DNA of 64,000 bases from G963704535 sp963704535. Its GTDB lineage: Bacteria; Chloroflexota; Chloroflexia; Chloroflexales; Roseiflexaceae. The stretch is from the NCBI GenBank assembly GCA_963704535.1, contig OY969916.1, positions 4,030,001 to 4,094,000 of the forward strand, given 5' to 3'. This document shows positions 44,637-53,370 of this stretch, piece after piece. The stretch's first letter is position 1, and each line of letters starts with the position of its first letter. Below the pieces are notes generated by a model. The model made no database searches. It saw nothing but the letters and a program-made list of their open reading frames with translations, and was not told where the DNA came from. Made by a program: the position numbers and the translations under genes.

Positions 44637-46416
44637 CTTATGGTTCGCGTATTTGGGTTGCCAAGTTCGGGCGGTGCTGTGGTATCCTGAGAGCATGACA
44701 GCACCACCCCTCACCATTACCAACGAGCAGGTCAATAGCCTGCCGCTGCTGCTCGGCATCATGATCGATATGGGCATTCGGGATCTGATCGACAGGCATG
44801 TGACCCCGCATGGCAACTGGGAAGGCACGAGTGTGGGCACCGTCGTGAGCATCTGGCTCTCTCACATCCTTCAGGAGCGCGACCATCGCTTGGTGACCGT
44901 GCGTGATTGGGCGAGAGAGCGGGGAGAAACGCTCAACACCTTGCTCTCCATCAGCTTGCGCGACACCGACTGCACCGACGACCGCCTGGCTACCATCCTG
45001 ACCTTGCTCGGCAACCCCACCACCCAGGCGGCCCTCGATGAGACCCTGATGCAGCGCTGGGTGCGCGTCTATCGCCTGCCCACCGATACCGTGCGCCTGG
45101 ACAGCACCAGCGTCAGTGTCTATCACGATGATGTCGAGCAAGACAGCCTGCTCCAGCAGGGCTGGAGTAAGGAACATCGCCCCGACCTGCGCCAGTTCAA
45201 GCTCATGCTGGCCACGCTCGACCCGCTCGGGCTGCCGATCTGTTGCCAGCCAGTCGCCGGCAACAAAGGCGATAACGGCTTGTACATACCGGCCTATGAC
45301 GCCGCCGTCGCCGCGCTGGGGACGAGTGATATGCTCCTGGTCGGCGACAGCAAAATGAGCGATCTCTCCAGTCGTGGTCACATCGCCAGTGGCGGCAGCC
45401 GCTATCTGGCAGCCTATCGCCCCATCCACGCCACTTCCGAGATCGCCTCTTGGGTGGAGAGTGCCCTGGCGCAGGCCGACACCTGGACGCGCATCGAAAC
45501 TCTCGACCGCCACACCGGCGAACTGCAACTGGCCAGTGTCATCCATTCGTTCGAGCGGTGGCAAACCTGGCTGGACGGGGAAACCAAGCAGCCTCACACT
45601 TGGAATGAACGTGTGATGGTCGTACGCGCAACCGCCTATCATTTGGGACTGCGCCGACTGCGTGAGCAGGCATTGGAGCGCCTGACCACCGACGTACTCA
45701 AGCTGGCCCAGCCGCCGAGCAGAGGTCGCAAGCGCTATAGGCACCAAGCCGAACTGGAAGGGGTGGTGGCCACACGCATTGCGGAGGCTCAAGCTGGAAG
45801 GGGTGGTGCAGACGGCGCTCTCGCCGCTCGCGATGCGCGATGGCAGCACGGCGTGGGTGGTAGGCGCGATCTGGGTCGATCTGGCCGCCTGGCAGGCAAT
45901 GCTGGAGCGGCTGGGCTGGCAGGTCTTGGTCAGCAATACGACTGTTGAGCACTATGAGGTAGCGACTCTGGTGGCAGCATATCATCAACAACCAGTGCTT
46001 GAGCGTAGCTTCAGCCGCCTCAAAACGCGCAATCTGCACTTGCGCCCTGTGTTTGTGCGCGATGAGAAGCGCATCGCCGGGTTGGTGTGGCTGCTGTGTC
46101 TGGCGTTGCGGGTGCTGGTGCTGACCGAGCAGCGGCTGCGAGCGGCAATGCAGGCACAGGATGTGGAACTGGTGGGCTTGAACCCGGCCAGCCGCACCCA
46201 AGCCACAGCGCAGCCGACCACGGAACGGGTGATCCGGGCGTTTCGCAACCTGACCGTCACTGTTATCACGGGGACGGGATGGGAACAGCGCCATATCTCA
46301 CCCTTGAATCAGACCCGAACAGCAGATCCTCGAGTTGTTGGGGCTTCCACCAGACCTGTACACCCGTCTGGGCCTGCCGCTTGCGAACTTGGCCCTGCAA
46401 ATGCGCGAATGATAAG
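44637..46416 (+). mobile_element. IS1634-type insertion sequence
   Basis: Ends CTTATGGTTCGCGTATTTGG (left) and, on the other strand, CTTATCATTCGCGCATTTGC (right); the inverted similarity runs to GCCAAGTTCG, about 33 bp. A 7-bp direct repeat TTTCTAA flanks it (44630-44636 and 46417-46423), a probable target duplication. It sits between coxM and coxE; the coxE stop codon lies in the right-hand duplication. Confidence 0.8.
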
Positions 46417-46423
46417 TTTCTAA
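44695..46423 (+). CDS. IS1634-family DDE transposase (one frameshift)
   Basis: Reconstructed 575 aa. The N-terminal region LPLLLGIMIDMGIRDLIDRH, the DDE core with RLDSTSVSVYHD, FKLMLATLDPLGLPICCQPV, DMLLVGDSKMSDLSSRGHIA and the C-terminal YHQQPVLERSFSRLKTRNLH. One extra base near 45780 splits it in two frames; without it 576 codons result. The short word CTGGAAGGGGTGGTG occurs twice around the break (about 45750 and 45795). The stop codon is in the flanking direct repeat. Inactive if the frameshift is real. Confidence 0.82.
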
Positions 46424-47583
46424 TTTCTAGAGCGCCGCTCACGCAGCTCTCCAAGCCGTTGGGCCAGCACCTCCAGGCTTTGAAAATGATCGATCGGCAG
46501 GAAATCGTCGATATGCGGCAGCACCGCCCGCATCCCCCCGACCCGCGGCTGGTAGGTCGCGCGCCCAAGCAGCGGGTTCAGCCAGATCAGCCGGTGGCAA
46601 CGGCGCTGGAGCCGGCGCACCTCGGTCGCCAGCAGCGCCGGGTCGCCCTGCTCCCAGCCGTCGCTGATCAGCAGCACCACCGCCCCGCGCCCCAGCACGC
46701 GCCGGCTCCAGTGGCGGTTAAAGGCGTGCAGGCTGGCGCCGATGCGCGTGCCGCCGGCCCAATCGACCACCTCGCGCGCGGCCTGATCGATCGCCTGGTC
46801 GATATTGCGGACCTTGAGCTGGCCGGTGATGCGGGTCAGGCGCGTGCTGAACACAAAACACTCAACTCGCTGGAGCGAATGCGTGACGCTGTACAGGAAC
46901 TGGAGCAGCAGGCGGGCGTACTTCTCCATCGAGCCGCTGATATCGGCGATGATCACCAGCGGGCGCTGCTTGACGGTGCGGCGCTGGCGGGCCAGCTTGG
47001 TCGGCACGCCGTTGTGGCGGGCCGCGTCGCGGACCACCGCGCGCATATCTAGCGTGTCGCCGTGGCGGTCGGGCCGCCGCCGCCGCGTCTCGCGCGGGCT
47101 GATTCGCCAGCGCATCTGCTGCATGAGCCGCTTGATCTGCTCCAGCTCCTCCGGCGTCATCTCCGAGAAGTCCTTGCGCCGCAGCACCTCCTGATCGCTA
47201 GCCGTGCCAGACTTGTCGGTTAGGTCGATCTCCGGGTCGCCAAGCCGGGCCTTATAGGCCATATAGGTCACGATCGTAAACGGCCGCTCCTGCGACTTGT
47301 GGCGCGGCGCGCGCGGCATCGTCTGCCGGCGACGCTGGGCCGGGGTCATCCGGCGCCAGAAGCGGTTGAAGATCGCGTCGAACAGCCGCAAATGCTCATA
47401 GCGGCTCACCAGCAGCGAGCGGGCCGTGTGGTAGACCTGGTCGCGCGCGCCCATGTCGATCCACTCCAGCGCGCTGACGAAGTTCAGCACCTGGTCCAGC
47501 CCGACCGGGATGCCGGCCGCCCGCAGCATGCGGGTAAACAGCAGGCAGTTCGCCAGAAAGGCATGGCCGGGCTGCTCAGTCAC
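46420..47583 (-). CDS. coxE: CoxE-like VWA-domain protein
   Basis: 387 aa. MIDAS motif DISGS (LVIIADISGSMEKYARLLLQ) and the later GGTRIGASLHAFNRHW and LISDGWEQGDPALL complete the von Willebrand A metal site. The N-terminal FLANCLLFTRMLRAAGIPVG is typical of CoxE. With CoxD it is needed for assembly of the Cu-S-Mo centre. GTG 47583 overlaps the coxD stop by 8 nt. Its last codon adjoins the IS insertion site, so the C-terminus may have been altered. Confidence 0.88.
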   Translation of the reverse strand: MTEQPGHAFLANCLLFTRMLRAAGIPVGLDQVLNFVSALEWIDMGARDQVYHTARSLLVSRYEHLRLFDAIFNRFWRRMTPAQRRRQTMPRAPRHKSQERPFTIVTYMAYKARLGDPEIDLTDKSGTASDQEVLRRKDFSEMTPEELEQIKRLMQQMRWRISPRETRRRRPDRHGDTLDMRAVVRDAARHNGVPTKLARQRRTVKQRPLVIIADISGSMEKYARLLLQFLYSVTHSLQRVECFVFSTRLTRITGQLKVRNIDQAIDQAAREVVDWAGGTRIGASLHAFNRHWSRRVLGRGAVVLLISDGWEQGDPALLATEVRRLQRRCHRLIWLNPLLGRATYQPRVGGMRAVLPHIDDFLPIDHFQSLEVLAQRLGELRERRSRN

Positions 47584-48466
47584 CCTGGCCTCCCGCCGCC
47601 TCAAGTAGCGTATCCACCAGCGGGCCGCGCAGCTTGTCGACATCGTCCTGGTACTTGAGAATGATGCCCAGCGTGGCCTGGACGACCTCGCGGCTCAACT
47701 CATCCGCGTTCAGGTGCTCAAGCGCCGCGACCCAATCGAGCGTCTCGGCGATACCGGGATTCTTGGTCAGCTCCTGCCGGCGCGCAGCCTGCACAAAGTC
47801 AACCACCTGCGCCGCCAGCCGGGCCGAGACGCCGGGCGCCTTGCGGCGCACGATCTCGATCTCCTTTTCGCGCGACGGGTAATCGATCCAGTGGTAGACG
47901 CAGCGGCGCTTGAGCGCGTCGTGCAGGTCGCGGGTGCGGTTCGAGGTGACGATCACCATGGGCCTGTGCTTGGCCCGCAGCGTGCCCAGCTCGGGGATCG
48001 TGATTTGAAAATCGGAGAGCAGTTCCAGCAGAAAGCTCTCGAACTCCTCGTCGGCCCGGTCGAGTTCGTCGATCAGCAGCACCGGCGCGGCGTCGTGGGC
48101 CTGGTCGATCGCCTGGAGCAGCGGGCGCTTGAGCAAAAACGCCTCGGTGTACAGGTGCGCGGTCGCGCCGTCGCCGCCGGGCTGATCACGGCGGGCCTGA
48201 AGCTCAAGCAACTGGCGCGGGTAGTTCCATTCGTAGACCGCCTGGCTGATATCGATCCCCTCGTAGCACTGAAGCCGGATCAGCGGGGCGCCGAAGATCG
48301 CGCTCAACACCTTGGCGACCTCGGTCTTGCCGACGCCCGGTTCGCCCTCCAGCAGCAGCGCCTTGCCCATCCGCAGCGCCAGGAACAGGCTCGTGGCAAG
48401 CCCGACATCGGCGACGTACGCCTGATCGGCAAGCGCAAGCCGCGTAGCTTCGATCGAGGAGAGCAT
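47576..48466 (-). CDS. coxD: CoxD-like MoxR AAA+ ATPase
   Basis: 296 aa. Walker A GEPGVGKTEVAKVL, Walker B LLIDELDRADEEFESFLLEL, sensor 1 VTSNRTRDLHDALKRRC and sensor 2 region at DYPSREKEIEIVRRKAPGVS. In Oligotropha CoxD acts as a chaperone helping insert sulfur and copper into CoxL. First gene of the cluster on the minus strand; a family 1 MITE lies directly upstream. Confidence 0.9.
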   Translation of the reverse strand: MLSSIEATRLALADQAYVADVGLATSLFLALRMGKALLLEGEPGVGKTEVAKVLSAIFGAPLIRLQCYEGIDISQAVYEWNYPRQLLELQARRDQPGGDGATAHLYTEAFLLKRPLLQAIDQAHDAAPVLLIDELDRADEEFESFLLELLSDFQITIPELGTLRAKHRPMVIVTSNRTRDLHDALKRRCVYHWIDYPSREKEIEIVRRKAPGVSARLAAQVVDFVQAARRQELTKNPGIAETLDWVAALEHLNADELSREVVQATLGIILKYQDDVDKLRGPLVDTLLEAAGGQGD

Positions 48467-48483
48467 TGTTGCAACTCTGGTTT

Positions 48484-48604
48484 CTAGTTGGCTTTGACGG
48501 AACTTACAGTTCTGGGGAGAAAAGGGGGGTTTGAGGGGGCAGCCCCCTCAGTCTCCCCCACCTACATTGTAAAGTCGAAAGGCGCCTTCCGAAGCCTTGT
48601 CTAA
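48484..48604 (-). mobile_element. MITE-like element, family 1, copy E (left end degraded)
   Basis: ACTTACAGTTCTGG, GAGGGGGCAGCCCCCTC and ACATTGTAAAGTCGAAAGGC, then right end CCTTGTCTAA; the left terminus is diverged. Lies in the coxD upstream region. Confidence 0.7.
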
Positions 48605-48724
48605 CTCCTAATTTTCAAACATGTAGCTGGCATTATAACATCAACACAGGATGGCAGATACCAGTCACCTGCCCAATACTGGTCATCCATGCTAAGATGT
48701 GAGCAAAGATTAATAGGAGTAGAC

Positions 48725-49897
48725 ATGCAACCGTCGTCCGCAGCCAATCCCGACGTCCCTTCGGACGGCCTGCCCTTCATCGTGGGGCGGCCACTGCACG
48801 CCGACGAGCCGATCTTCGGTCGCGACGCCGCCTTCCGTTCGATCCATACGGCCCTGGCCTCGTACAGTTCAGTCAATCTGATCGGCGAGCGGCGCATGGG
48901 CAAGACCTCGTTGCTCACCTACCTGTGCGAGAACCCGAACTATGCTCCACCTGCCCCCGCTGGCCGGCGACCGCTAGCGCTGGCCTTCCTCGACCTCCAG
49001 AACGACATTTCCGGCACCGCCCGCTTCTATGGTAAATCGGTGCGGGCCTGGCTTGCACCGCTAAACCTCGGCCAGGGTCAGGGCACCCGCGCTCTACGTG
49101 ACATGAAGCGGCGGCTAGCGACGCGGCCCGAGCTGGACGAGGATGGCTTCGATCGGGCGCTGAACCTACTGGCCGATCCACAGGGCGCCAATGTGCGCCC
49201 GGTGCTGGTGTTGGACGAGTTCGAGCGACTGCTGGAGCTGGCCGATCGGGGCCAATTGCCCTTCCCCGACTTCTTCAATAACATGCGGGCACGAATGACA
49301 GCCGAGCGCCTGGCGATGGTCGTAGCTTCGCGCCAGCCTCTCTCGAAATACTTCAACGACCCACGCCGACCTGGGACACTGACCTCGACCTTCCCCTCCT
49401 ATTTTCAACCGTTCATGCTGCGCGAACTGGACGACGCGGCCGCCGACGCGCTGCTGCTTCAGCCCAGCGCCTACCCCCTGACGCTGGCCGAGGTCACGGA
49501 GGCACGCCGGTGGGCCAAGGACCACCCCTGTCGCCTTCAGGTGGCCGGCGCCGCTATGTACGAAGCAAAGCGCGACCGGCGCAACGCGGCCTGGGTACGG
49601 GTGCGGCGCGAGGAGCTGGCGCGGCAGGCTTGCACGGCTGCCCCGGCCCCTGTGCCGGCGACCACGGCTCCAGCAGCACCAACCGCGCGGGCGCAACCTA
49701 TACTGCGGATGATCTTCTGGAGCGGGCCGCTGTGGGTCGGGCGGCTGGTGCAAAAACTGGGCGTCAAGCTCGACGAGATGGTCGCCTGGACTATCGGCGT
49801 CGTGATCATTGTGCTGGTGATCCTGCTGATCTTGGGATACGTGCCCGGCCAGGATCTACGCGATTTCCTGCGAAGGATATTTGGGGTGGGGGGGTAG
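48725..49897 (+). CDS. P-loop NTPase with C-terminal membrane anchor
   Basis: 390 aa. Residues 20-60 lead to Walker A GERRMGKTSLL (K60), Walker B VLVLDEFERLLEL near 163, and a sensor-like VVASRQPLSKYFN near 200, as in STAND-related and archaeal-type AAA ATPases. Residues about 315-335 are an Ala/Pro/Thr linker, 351-373 a strong transmembrane helix (MVAWTIGVVIIVLVILLILG). GGAG precedes ATG 48725. One base separates its stop from the next gene, which has a related NTPase domain, so the pair is an operon. Function unknown. Confidence 0.7.
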   Translation: MQPSSAANPDVPSDGLPFIVGRPLHADEPIFGRDAAFRSIHTALASYSSVNLIGERRMGKTSLLTYLCENPNYAPPAPAGRRPLALAFLDLQNDISGTARFYGKSVRAWLAPLNLGQGQGTRALRDMKRRLATRPELDEDGFDRALNLLADPQGANVRPVLVLDEFERLLELADRGQLPFPDFFNNMRARMTAERLAMVVASRQPLSKYFNDPRRPGTLTSTFPSYFQPFMLRELDDAAADALLLQPSAYPLTLAEVTEARRWAKDHPCRLQVAGAAMYEAKRDRRNAAWVRVRREELARQACTAAPAPVPATTAPAAPTARAQPILRMIFWSGPLWVGRLVQKLGVKLDEMVAWTIGVVIIVLVILLILGYVPGQDLRDFLRRIFGVGG

Positions 49898-49898
49898 T

Positions 49899-52199
49899 AT
49901 GCTGCGCGACATCCTGCTGGGCGGACTGCTGCTGCCGTTCAAGCTCTACTTCCAGCCGACCGCCTTCGCCGACGAGGTCGCGGCGTTGGCGCCCGATCTG
50001 CCACACAACTACAACCTTTGGCAGGCGCGTCGCCACTTACGCCAGTCGTCCTTCCGGCGGGGATTGGGGCGTATTGTGCTACAAGCAACCACCTCACTTA
50101 TATGGTCGATTGCCGTTTCAGCAATCGTCAGTAGATTGGGTGTTCCCGTCAATTGGCTGGGCGTGGCTTTTGGCGTGGCTGTGGGTGTGGCTTTTGGCGT
50201 AGCTGTGGGTGTGGCTTTTGGCGTAGCTGTGGGTGTGGCTGGGAGCGTGGCTGTGGGCGTGGCTTTTGGCGTGGCTGGGAGCGTGGCTGGGAGCGTGGCT
50301 TTGGCCGTGGCTTTTGGCGTGGCTTTTGGCGTGGCTTTTGGCGTGGTTTTTGGCGTGGCTGTGGACGTGGCTGTGGGTGTGGCTGTGGGTGTGGCTGTGG
50401 GTGTGGCTTGGGGCGTGGTTTTTGGCGTGGCTGTGGATGTGGCTTTTGGCGTGGCTTTTGGCGTAGCTTTGGGTGTGGCTGCTTCCCATGCTTGGATTCT
50501 CCCACTCCAGATGCTTATCAGCACTATCAGCGCATTGCTCATCAGCATGCGCCCGTCGTTGAGTCCAACCCTCTGGCGGTTTTCGCCGGTACGTTGGGAT
50601 GAAGTGATACTACTGCCATTGCCTGGGCTATCCAACCTGCTCGTGGCGCTCACCCGCGAGGACTCGGCGCTGGCGCAGCGCGCTATCACGATCGTCGCGG
50701 CACACGAATTTCAACATCGTGCTGCGGTGCAGGCACTGTTCCGTTTAGCTCAAGAGGACGCGTTGAACGCCAGCAGCCTACCGGCGATCGGCGCGGTCGA
50801 GGACGGGATGGTGTGGCTTTCCGACCAGGTAGCACTGCCAGCGGCTTCCCGCGCCGCGCTGCAAAAACTGCGCGACGCCAGCGTGGAGGTCGCCGCAGCG
50901 CTGGAGAGCGACTCGGCCACCAACCAGGTGCGCCGCCTGGCCCGCGCACAGACCCTACTGGGCGAGCTTCAGCAACAGCCCGGCCCGCTGGGCAGGATAC
51001 CGGCCCGCTGGGCCGCGATCGTCGCGAGAGGGCTGGAGCAGGCCCAGGCGCGTCGACGGGTCGAGGAGCCGATTCCCCAGGTCTACATCACCGACGGGCG
51101 CCCGATCCTGCCCGGCGATAGGCCCGACACCGTGCTGCCGTTCAAGGGCCGCGCCGCGCTGTTCCGCCGCCTTGAGACGGCGTTGGGCGGCAACTCCGGC
51201 GAGCGGGCGACGCTGCTGTTGATCGGGCAACGCCGAACTGGAAAGACATCAGTGCTGCTCCAGCTTCCGCGCCGGCTGGGCACCCAAATCGTGCCGGCGT
51301 TCCTGGACATGCAGGACGCGCGCTTCGCCGCCGAGAGTCCGGCCAGCCTGTTTCGCGCGCTGGCGCTGGCCGTGGGCGAGGAAGCCCGGCGCCACCGTGG
51401 GCTGACGCTGCCGCCGATCGACCAGGGCACGCTGGCCGCCGAGCCCTACCCGGCGCTGGGCCGCTGGCTCGATCGGGTCGAGGCGGCGTTGGGCGACCGG
51501 ACGCTGCTGCTGTGCCTGGACGAGTTCGAGGCGTTGGAGGGCGCGATCGCCGGGGGGCGGCTGGATGCGCGCCTGCTGGCGACCCTGCGCAACATTGCCC
51601 AGCACCGCCGCCGGGTGGTCGTGCTGCTGGCCGGCAGCCACCACATCGACGAGCTGCCGCCGCACTGGGCTGGCGCGCTGGTGACGACCACAATGCTGCC
51701 GATCAGCGTGCTGGAGGAACCCGATGCCCGCGCCCTAGTGAGAGAGCCGGTCGCCGGCTTCCCCAACATCTACGCGGCCGAGGCGGTCGATCGGATCATC
51801 CGGCTGACCGGCTGCCAGCCCTACCTGGTCCAGTTGATCTGTTCGCTGCTGGTCGAGCGCATGAACGCCGCACGCCGCCAGCCGCCGCAGTCGTATGTCA
51901 CGCCGGCCGACGTCGAGGCAATTGTGCCGCAGGCGCTAGAGCGCGGGCAGGCGTACTTCAGCGATCTGTGGCGCGTTCACACCGGAGGTGAGACAGGGCA
52001 GGCGCTGCTGGCAGCCCTGGCGCGGCCACAGGGCCGCAGCCTGAAGGATCTTGCCGCGACACTGGGCGACAGGGCGGCGATTGTCGCGGCACTGCGGGTA
52101 CTGCTGCGCCGGGAACTAGTCAAACGTGGCAGCGACGAGACTATCGCCATAACGATACCGCTGGTCGCCGCGTACGTACGGCAGGAGACGATGCTCTAA
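49899..52199 (+). CDS. Membrane protein with Gly-Val-Ala repeat and C-terminal P-loop NTPase
   Basis: 766 aa. Residues 88-195 are an almost pure tetrapeptide repeat (GVAF, GVAV, GSVA variants) made by a 12-bp DNA repeat, hydrophobic enough for about five Gly-zipper membrane helices; one more helix follows (LPLQMLISTISALLISM). Residues 230-410 are helical and Ala-rich. The NTPase has Walker A GQRRTGKTSVL (K449), Walker B LLLCLDEFEALEG (D541, E542), GSHHIDELPPHWAG and a C-terminal winged-helix-like part (GRSLKDLAATLGDRAAIVAA). Related in ATPase style to the upstream gene. Signalling, stress or defence roles are possible; none is shown. Confidence 0.7.
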   Translation: MLRDILLGGLLLPFKLYFQPTAFADEVAALAPDLPHNYNLWQARRHLRQSSFRRGLGRIVLQATTSLIWSIAVSAIVSRLGVPVNWLGVAFGVAVGVAFGVAVGVAFGVAVGVAGSVAVGVAFGVAGSVAGSVALAVAFGVAFGVAFGVVFGVAVDVAVGVAVGVAVGVAWGVVFGVAVDVAFGVAFGVALGVAASHAWILPLQMLISTISALLISMRPSLSPTLWRFSPVRWDEVILLPLPGLSNLLVALTREDSALAQRAITIVAAHEFQHRAAVQALFRLAQEDALNASSLPAIGAVEDGMVWLSDQVALPAASRAALQKLRDASVEVAAALESDSATNQVRRLARAQTLLGELQQQPGPLGRIPARWAAIVARGLEQAQARRRVEEPIPQVYITDGRPILPGDRPDTVLPFKGRAALFRRLETALGGNSGERATLLLIGQRRTGKTSVLLQLPRRLGTQIVPAFLDMQDARFAAESPASLFRALALAVGEEARRHRGLTLPPIDQGTLAAEPYPALGRWLDRVEAALGDRTLLLCLDEFEALEGAIAGGRLDARLLATLRNIAQHRRRVVVLLAGSHHIDELPPHWAGALVTTTMLPISVLEEPDARALVREPVAGFPNIYAAEAVDRIIRLTGCQPYLVQLICSLLVERMNAARRQPPQSYVTPADVEAIVPQALERGQAYFSDLWRVHTGGETGQALLAALARPQGRSLKDLAATLGDRAAIVAALRVLLRRELVKRGSDETIAITIPLVAAYVRQETML
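50155..50490 (+). repeat. 12-bp coding repeat (GTGGCTTTTGGC type)
   Basis: About 28 copies of GTGGCTTTTGGC and variants inside the second NTPase gene. The variation is mostly at Phe/Val/Ser positions that keep the segment hydrophobic. All three forward frames and the reverse frames stay open through it, producing misleading ORFs. Confidence 0.9.
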
Positions 52200-52308
52200 A
52201 GCATCGGTCAAGTATTTCTCACGATCCGCGAAGGAACGCGAAGAGACGCGAAGGAGGGACTGTAGTATGCTTATCTTCGCGTAGCTTCGCGGAGGCGTTA
52301 CATCAGGG

Positions 52309-52620
52309 CTTGGCAACTTGGAAAAGTGGCAGCGGGTCTGCTACATGGAGACTTGGCAACTTAGAAAAATGGCAGCGAACCTGCTACATGGAGACTTGGC
52401 AACTTGAAAAAGTGGCAGCGAACCTGCTACATGGGGACTTGGCAACTTGAAAAAGTGGCAGCGGACCTGCTACATGGAGACTTGGCAACTTGAAAAAGTG
52501 GCAGCGGACCTGCTACATGGAGACTTGGCAACTTGGAAAAGTGGCAGCGGGCCTGCTACATGGGGGCTTGGCAACTTGGGAAAGTGCAGCGGAGGCGCTA
52601 CATCGGGGCTTGGCCGCTTG
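52309..52620 (+). repeat. 43-bp tandem repeat array
   Basis: CTTGGCAACTT begins at 52309, 52352, 52395, 52438, 52481, 52524, 52567 and 52609: six exact 43-bp steps and one of 42. Each unit carries AAAAAGTGGCAGCGGACCTG and CTACATGGAG. No spacers, so not CRISPR; 43 is not a multiple of 3, so not protein-selected. Directly follows the NTPase pair, after a CGCGAAG-type repeat (52226-52300). Confidence 0.9.
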
Positions 52621-52689
52621 GACGAGGGGCGGTCACATTCTTTACAATCCCTTTACATCTCACATCTTTTCTTTCACTCACCCACCTGC

Positions 52690-52907
52690 TAGGATGATAG
52701 GACTTACACAGTCATCTCTCAGGCGTGGCCTCGGCCTTCGGCAGCCCTTCGACAGGCTCAGGAGCCGTGGTACTTTTCTTTCTTTTCTCGACGATTTTCG
52801 CCCGGCTGGGCGAAAATCGTCGAGAAATAAAGAGACGAAGTACCTTGCTGCCGCAGGCAATAGAGCGTTGCGGGCGCCACCGCGCAAGTCCTGTTAGGAT
52901 GATAGGA
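52690..52907 (+). mobile_element. Hairpin MITE-like element, family 3
   Basis: Flanked by the 13-bp direct repeat TAGGATGATAGGA (52690-52702 and 52895-52907). Ends GGACTTACACAG and, inverted, GGACTTGCGCGG. Inside: a CCCTTCGACAGGCTCAGG word and a perfect 20-bp stem (52784-52803 with 52808-52827) around loop GGCT. Shares hairpin and right end with 17218-17365. It occupies the promoter region of the next operon. Confidence 0.65.
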
Positions 52908-52914
52908 GCACCCT

Positions 52915-53370
52915 ATGGCAACGTTGACCCTGACGATCAACGGCGTCGCCCGCACCATCGAGGCGGAGCCTGACATGCCGCTGCTGTGGGTGCTGCGCGA
53001 CTTGCTCGGCCTGACCGGGACCAAGTTCGGCTGCGGCGTCGGCATGTGCGGCGCCTGCACCGTGCTGGTAGACGGGGCGGTGTCGCGCTCCTGCGTTATG
53101 CCGGTTGCCGAGGGAGTCGGCCGTACCATCACCACGATCGAAGGGCTTTCGACCGACGGCACCCACCTGGTGCAGCAGGCCTGGCTGGCCGAGGCCGTGT
53201 CGCAGTGCGGCTACTGCCAGGCCGGCCAGATCATGACCGCCGTGGCCCTGCTGAATGCGACGCCACAGCCAACAGATGCCGAGATCGACGCGGCCTTCGC
53301 CGATAACCTGTGTCGCTGCGGCACCTACCTGCGTATCCGGCGTGCCATTCATCGCGCGGCGGGAGGGTGA
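52915..53370 (+). CDS. [2Fe-2S] subunit of molybdenum hydroxylase (IorA type)
   Basis: 151 aa. FGCGVGMCGACTVLVDGAVSRSC binds one [2Fe-2S] cluster and CGYCQAGQIMTAVALL with NLCRCGTYLRIRRAI the second; the CGYCQAGQ form and GVGMCGACT are typical of IorA/aldehyde-type hydroxylases rather than CoxS. Electron-transfer partner of the next gene, overlapping it by one base (TGATG). Confidence 0.88.
   Translation: MATLTLTINGVARTIEAEPDMPLLWVLRDLLGLTGTKFGCGVGMCGACTVLVDGAVSRSCVMPVAEGVGRTITTIEGLSTDGTHLVQQAWLAEAVSQCGYCQAGQIMTAVALLNATPQPTDAEIDAAFADNLCRCGTYLRIRRAIHRAAGG

Noticed and set aside
44637..46416. The IS1634-type element as the source of the family 1 MITEs
   Set aside because: Its ends (CTTATGGTTCGCG) do not match the MITE ends (TTAGACAAGGTT).
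50009..50689. Minus-strand frames rich in Thr-Ala-Lys-Pro or His-Ser repeats
   Set aside because: Antisense readings of the 12-bp coding repeat of the second NTPase gene.
52309..52620. CRISPR array
   Set aside because: The entire 43-bp unit is conserved and there are no variable spacers; no cas genes are nearby.
52447..52897. ORFs with repeated MKKWQRTCYMETWQL-type peptides
   Set aside because: They arise from the 43-bp array in all frames; 43 is not a multiple of 3 and there is no ribosome site or family.
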